A stretch of 64,000 nt of DNA from Ophioderma brevispina (Eukaryota; Echinodermata; Ophiuroidea; Amphilepidida; Ophiodermatidae). Within the stretch, counting starts at the first letter, position 1; each line of letters begins with the position of its first letter. A program made the translations under genes and the position numbers. Where the stretch lies: positions 1 to 64,000 of the forward strand of contig JAMKCH010056811.1 in NCBI GenBank assembly GCA_023653785.1. Reading direction: 5' to 3'. The notes under the pieces are model-generated. The model worked only from the letters and a program-made list of their open reading frames with translations, had not been told where the DNA came from and did not search any database. Positions 58,300-64,000 of the stretch are shown here, in pieces.

Positions 58300-58550
58300 G
58301 AAGAGGCCAAGTCAAAATGCCATATGGTAGCTATAGGGGGTTTTACTGTGTAGATGGACCATGACCTTGATAAAGTGCATTGAGGCAACACACTCTAGGA
58401 GACCAAGGTCATAATGCCACCTGAGTTAAACACAGGTCATCGGTAGCTATTAGTGGTTCTTCAGTAAGTTGGAACAGGACATTTAATAACGTACCCAATG
58501 AGTTAATATAGAAAAGACCAAGGTCAAAATTCCATCCTGATGTGAACATT
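58300..58550. repeat. Degenerate tandem, about 103-bp period
   Basis: AGGCCAAGTCAAAATGCCAT (58301), AGACCAAGGTCATAATGCCA (58401) and AGACCAAGGTCAAAATTCCA (58508) recur at about 100-107 bases, with GGTAGCTAT(T)AG between. Confidence 0.5.
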
Positions 58551-59160
58551 ACTAATGATACATTAAACTGGATACTTTTGTATGGCAGAATTCATGAATG
58601 GAACAACAAGGACATTTACATGTTGTGCTAAATTCCCGATTGACAATCACAGTGCTTACTTTCAGTGCTGTTGAAAACATTTTGCAAAGTGTTTTCACAT
58701 TTGAATTCTTATTCACAAAAATTCTGCAAGTAACCCTCGCTGAAAATGTTCCCATGTGTACAGAAGACTGTGATGTAGCATGCTCAACTTGAAACATCTC
58801 TCTTCTTACAAAATGCATAAATGAGGCTATGAAGGGACCTGTAAACACTAAATATGAATGCAGTTAATGTGCACTAGAAATGGTACCAGTGTGAACTAGG
58901 TAAACTGGGTAAGACTGACACTAAAAGATAGTGTGGCTTAGGTTTTGTATAATGTGTATAATTTAGAATGTCTAAAGAGAAAATGAAACTAGACTGTGCT
59001 CTGAAGCGAGCACGAATGGTAGCTGGTGACTTTGACCCCTATCTGTGTTCAAACATGATCAACCTTTGACCTTAAAATGGATCTGTTGTTGTGTCGGGTA
59101 AAGTTTCATAATTTTATCCCCTGGGTGACCACTAACCCCAGCTCCATAATTTGCCTATAT

Positions 59161-60424
59161 CAGGTCATGTTGTGTGTTCCAGGACCAAAAGAAATTTCTT
59201 CTTATGTTTTTTTTAGATTTGGACCCCCGTGGATGACCTCTGACACCCAGTAATGGAAAACATCCAATATGTTGGCAACATCAAAAAGAACTTTCCCTGA
59301 ATTTGAACATTATTGTCCTGTGTGTAATCATGACACTGGTACCAATTGTGTGAGACACCCATTATGTGGACCAAAACAGGGATCTTGTGAATCTTGTTTG
59401 AAAACTTCAATCACACATATATAAGCTTAAATTTATAAAAGAAGGGAATTAAAGATACCCTTTAATGTCAGTCATTGTAAGTTATGCGCCAAATTGATGA
59501 GCAAGAAGAAATAATTCGTAGATTCGGGAATGCCCCTTAATTGTTGATGTTGGCATTGGGTCCAAATCTGTGAAAAGCTCATAATAGCCCCCCCCCCCGT
59601 ACCCAGGGGATCCTGTAAGAAAATCTATGATGATAAGGCTTTAATTTGCAGAAGGAGGAATTCTTAGATTTCAAGGAAACCCCTTTCATTGGTAAACTGT
59701 GGCCATTTGGGCCAAAACTGTGACAACCCATTTGATGAAGCCCCATACCAGGGTATCCTGTGAGCGAAACTCATGATGATAGCCTTTAATTTGCGAGAGA
59801 AGGAATTCATAGAATTTCAAGGAATGCCCCATTTATTGGAATTGTGACATTTTGGGCCAAATCTGTGAAAAACAACCCATTTGATTGAAGCCTACAGGGA
59901 TAAGTGAGCAAATCTCGTGTTGAGGCCTTTTTCATTTGCAAGAGAATGGATTCAAAGCTTTCAAGGCCTGGCCCTTTAATTGGTATTGTGGCATTGATCC
60001 TCATCTGTGAACACCCCATAGCAGCCTCTATACAGGGATCTCTGTGAACGGAATTTGTGATGATTAACTTTCATTGCAGGAGCAAGAAGGCATCATAGAT
60101 TTCAAGGAATGCCCCTTTAATTGATAATTGTAGCAATTGGGCCTATTCTGTGAACACCCCGTAGCAGCATGTACTGGTGGATCTTGGGAGCGAATCTGGT
60201 TAATGATAGTCTTTGTTTTAGAAGAAGGAATTAATAATTTTCAAAGAGGCCCCTTTAATTGGCATAAGGACCATTGACCAAAACTGTGAACACCCTATAT
60301 GTGGCAAGGGTCAGTGGTTCATTTGAACAAGTTTGGCTGAAATTGGCCCATGCGTTAGCACTAGATAGGACTGTAGGCAGTTAAGGAGTCGGCCCGGGGC
60401 ACTCTATCTTAAAATGGTTATTTG
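59161..60424. repeat. Higher-order tandem unit 1
   Basis: It starts TTGTGTGTTCCAGGACCAAA, passes through GATGACCTCTGAC and ACTTCAATCACA, then holds about six monomers of about 145 bp. Each monomer contains AAGGAATGCCCCTTTAATTG, GGGCCAAATCTGTGAA, ACCAGGGGATCCTGTGA and TGATGATAGCC. It closes with GTCAGTGGTTC...CACTAGATAG...GTCGGCCCGGGGCAC. It is non-coding. Many inter-copy differences are single-base indels. Confidence 0.85.
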
Positions 60425-61858
60425 TGTTGTGTTTTCCAGGGACCAAAAGAAATTTCTTCTTACTATTTGTTAATTTGACCCCGTGGTGGGATGACCTCTG
60501 ACCCCAGAATGGCGGACCCCACCCTAGTTTGCCACATCAAAACGAAACTTTCTCTGAAAGTTGATCCTTATGTCCTGTTGTTAATCATGGGGGCCACCAA
60601 CCTGGTTCCCAATCTGGGAACACCCCATTATGTGACCATACCCAGGGGATCTTGTGATCTTGTTTGAAACTTCAATCACATGATGATAGCCTTCTTTTCG
60701 AGAAGGGAATTCAAGAACACCCCTTTAATCCGCACTTGTGTATGAGCCAAATCTGTAGGAAGAAATACTTTGTGTTTTTCGGAGGGGAATGGCCCTTTAA
60801 TTGGTAACTGTGGCATTGGTCAAATCTGGAAAAGCCCAATATCAAGCAACCCTACCAGGGGATCTGGTGAGAACATCTCATGATGTGATAGCCTGTAATT
60901 TCCTCCAGCAGGAGGGCAATTCATTAGATTTTCAGGAATACCCCTTTAATTGGAATTGTGGCATGGGGGCGAACATCTCGGTGAAAACCCCATTTGATGA
61001 AGCCCCTACCAGGGATCCTATGAGCGAACCTATGATGATAAGCCTTTAATTTGCAAGAGAAGAATGAATTCATAGATTTTCAAGGAAGGCCCTTTAATTT
61101 GTAACTGGGTATTTGATTCTAATCTTGTGAACACTCGCTTTGATAAGCTCCTAACAGGGGATCCTTGAGTGGAATCTAGTGATGATAGCCTTTAATTAGC
61201 GGGAGAAGAAGGAAAGGGGAATCCATAGATTTCAAGGAATGCCCCTGTAATCGGTAACATTGTGAGAATTTGGGCCAAATTGGAAACACCACATTGATGA
61301 AGGCCTCTCTACCAGGGGATCCTGTTAGAAAAATCTTGTGGATGATAGCCTTTCAACTTTGCGAGATGAAGGATTTCATAGATTTTCAAGGAATGCCACT
61401 TTAATTGGTAATTGTGACATTTGCTCCTAATCTGTGAACACCCTATATGCAGCTCTATTACCCATGGGATCCTGTAACGATCTCATGATTTGTAAAACTT
61501 TTTATTTGCGGGGAAGAAGAATTCATTAGATTTTAAGGAATGCCCCTTTAATGATTCCATGTAGCATTTGGGCCTACCTCTCTGAACCACCCCGTCTGCA
61601 GCATGTACTTGTGGATCTTGGAGAGCGAATCTGGTTAATGATAGTCCTTGATTTGTCTTGAGAAGAAAGGATTAATCTCAAATTTCAGAGAATGCCCATT
61701 TAATTGGCATACATGACCATTGGTTCCCAAAATGTCGACACACTCTGATGCGGCAGGGTCAGTGGTTCTTCTGACCAAATTGACTGAAATCGGCCAATGC
61801 GTTTAGCACTAGATAGCACTGGGAGCATTATGAGTCAGCCCGGGGACCACTCCTATTT
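60425..61858. repeat. Higher-order tandem unit 2
   Basis: It repeats unit 1 in order, from TTGTGTTTTCCAGGGACCAA through GATGACCTCTGACCCCAGAA to AGTCAGCCCGGGGACCACTC, with about eight rather than six of the monomers. The closing GGTTCTTCTGACCAAATTGA segment is shared with the TTGTGTCGCCT family (GTGGTTCTGACCAAGT at 31565). Confidence 0.85.
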
Positions 61859-64000
61859 TCACTAAAGTAAAGACCCCATTGGTCAGAAAATATAGCAAAT
61901 TGGCAACCATTTCAAAAACCCCAATTTAGTCAATTTGGCTCTCACCAAAGACGGTTATGTTGTTGCATGGGCACAGCTGTTCCCGATTTCCCCTGAGTCG
62001 AAAGTGCCGCCTACACCTGTGTTCCATTCCATATGTGAGTGCCTTCCTCGGAAAAGGAGCGTTGCCAGAAAGAAGAAACAACTGAGTAACACATATGTTA
62101 GCTGGCGATACCAGCTAACATAATTGGTAAAACTAGATTCAGCTGGACCAAAAGAATCATAAAAATCTTCAGAAAATCAGTTTGAGATTTGTCCCCTGCA
62201 AAGGCACTTGCCTAGCCTAAGTAAGATGCCTCTAGTTCATGAAGACATACACTTCCCCTGGCAAGCTGGACACGTCTGGACATGACCTCAGATGACCTGA
62301 CCTTGGTCCATGACCTACTGCATCTAAATATGAAAGGAACCCCTATGCCCGTCACCCATGTCTGGCTTTTAAAATTGGATTTGAAATAACCAAACTGGAA
62401 AACACACCACACACACATGCGCGCGCTACTTGCAAAATCCCTATATAATATACTGCTTTCAGGACAGGTTATAAAATGGTCAAATCAAATTTAAACCTTA
62501 CCAAGCATTGCCTAACTTTTAAAGATCCCATGTTCCCAATCGCTAATTGTCTCCATCCCTAGAACCCAGATTTTTACTGGAAATGGTCCAATGTGTTTTT
62601 AGAAAAAGCTCTTATTTTTCTCATTTACCCTGTTAAATTGAAGGGCTAAAGATGGTTTGGTTGATGTTTGAGGGAAAATGGCCCATGTTAGTTGACTAAT
62701 ATAATTTTAGAAAGTACTCTATGGGTTACAAAATGGTGTTTTCAGCTCTCAAATTAAAACAAATTAAACTATCAGAACCAAACTTACAGATGGGGTTTGG
62801 GGTACAATCGTCAATCAGATGAAAACTTAGTAATAAAAATGGGTCTCTTCCTCTTAAGTTATTTTGCAATATCTTTCTAATGAAGGGACATTCCCAAATA
62901 GATAAAAACCTGTCTGTTTGTAGTAGCCACAGCACAATTTTTGTGATACAACTTTCTGTTGACCTGCCAAAACAAATCTTGCAACACAAATATTTGAGTG
63001 TTCCAATGGTTGCTTTTTAGCCTTTTCCTTTTTTTCAAAAATAAATGCTATTTTAACCAAAAAAAAGAATGTTGTATATCGGGTTGATTGCCAAGTTTTA
63101 AAAATTCGATAATTTTTGTCAAATGTGTAAATAAAAATGCAATCAATAATAGTATAATATTCAATTATATAAATTAAAAGTCACACACCAAATACACAAA
63201 AAATGTCTTCCACAAAATTGCAGGTTTTGTAACACTACCAACAAGAAACAAATGTCACCTATCAATTATACAATTTGACCTACACGACGACACTGATCCA
63301 TTCGGCAATAACCAATTTAACCAGGACACTGCAGCCGTTTCATCCTTCTGCCGGCCGGTCGGTCGGTTGTGCCAGCCAATTTACGAATCCCTTGAAGTAA
63401 CGCATGTAATGCTACCACTGGCTTTGCATTCTAGTCCCAGAGTCCCGCGTATCAAGTTCCATGTTTTTCAAATATCCTCCCATGTAATGGCAAAGGGAGC
63501 GTGATGCAGTAACATATTTTTTTTTACAGATGATTGAGATGGCAATTTGGGACTGGCTAGAAATTAGCCGACACCCCTTAAGGTAAATGGCACTGATCCT
63601 GTTACATATTTTATGGTTGCAAGACGAGAGGAGCTCAGAAGCTGTGAACATTATGTCATAAATCTAGAACATGCCGATTTGCTATAAATCAGAAAACCTT
63701 TAATCAAAATTCAGTGTTTTGAAGGTCTGTAACAAGTACAGGTTGCCTAACATTATGTGCAAATGATAAGAACACCCCAGAAGCAATGTAATAAGGACAA
63801 AAGTATGATATTTTAGTCATTAATGTCTGTCCGGACAAACTACTACAACACGTAAGGAAGGAAATTCATATCTTTGAAAACACTGCCGGTTTATTCCTTT
63901 TCTGTAAATTGTTCAGTTGGAAAAGAACTTATGGGAATTCTACAAAATATCCTTCACTATTCCTGCACAAATTGAAATTTTTTTACTCTTCAGCACAGGC
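61859..64000. other. Mostly unique AT-rich DNA, no gene seen
   Basis: A diverged relative of 8395-8650 lies at 62600-62830. CGGCCGGTCGGTCGG at 63353-63367 is a short simple repeat. A TGACCT cluster occurs at 62284-62325 (TGACCTCAGATGACCTGACC). Frames of 60-90 codons on the minus strand are unrecognised. Confidence 0.45.

Noticed and set aside
59161..61858. CRISPR-like array
   Set aside because: Monomers are about 145 bp, diverged throughout and without the short identical repeat/unique spacer alternation. The context is eukaryotic.

Overview
The window looks like intergenic or intronic DNA from an animal genome. It is AT-rich, with no bacterial-style gene packing and no open frame above about 190 codons. 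Inverted-repeat elements, tandem arrays, tRNA-derived SINE pieces and long G/C homopolymers are everywhere. The mix of many small hairpin MITEs, a CR1/Jockey-like non-LTR fossil and an RTE-type SINE tail (ATC repeat) suggests a marine invertebrate, perhaps a deuterostome. That is an inference from repeat style, not from a gene. I see no intact protein-coding gene and no convincing exon. The only recognisable protein homology is a decayed reverse transcriptase at 35.7-36.7 kb, minus strand.

Layout. 0-4 kb: a poly-G tract, two X-box-like sites and a 0.77-kb inverted-repeat element carrying a GC-rich insert (1443-2209). 4-19 kb: long AT-rich stretches with isolated foldback elements, namely a matched pair at 4118-4306 and 16445-16659, a nested pair at 8658-9272, and others at 17644 and 18498. 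19.9-21.5 kb: dispersed repeats and a five-copy tandem array of about 135 bp. 22.85-29.46 kb: the most unusual part, a GC- and CpG-rich block of about 5.6 kb with almost no open frames, lying between inverted repeats of roughly 180-210 bp. 29.5-34 kb: a tRNA-Glu-derived SINE and an element whose insertion point can be read from an empty paralogue at 42 kb. 34.2-41.1 kb: a cluster of short elements flanked by TTAA on both sides, piggyBac-style, in several sequence families, with the reverse-transcriptase fossil among them. 42-56 kb: minisatellites, a 165-bp near-perfect foldback at 53.1 kb and an 0.8-kb element at 54.9 kb. 57.3-57.8 kb: a tRNA-derived SINE. 58-62 kb: a GACGAATTGG array matching one at 49 kb in the opposite orientation, then a higher-order tandem duplication of about 150-bp monomers. 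62-64 kb: mostly unique AT-rich DNA.

There is no gene network to describe. The window is best read as a record of transposition: elements inserted into elements, TTAA-targeted insertions clustered in about 7 kb, and one large CpG-rich TIR-bounded block that I cannot assign to a known family and that is the best candidate for something undescribed. All repeat calls were made by eye within the window. No database was searched and identities were not computed.
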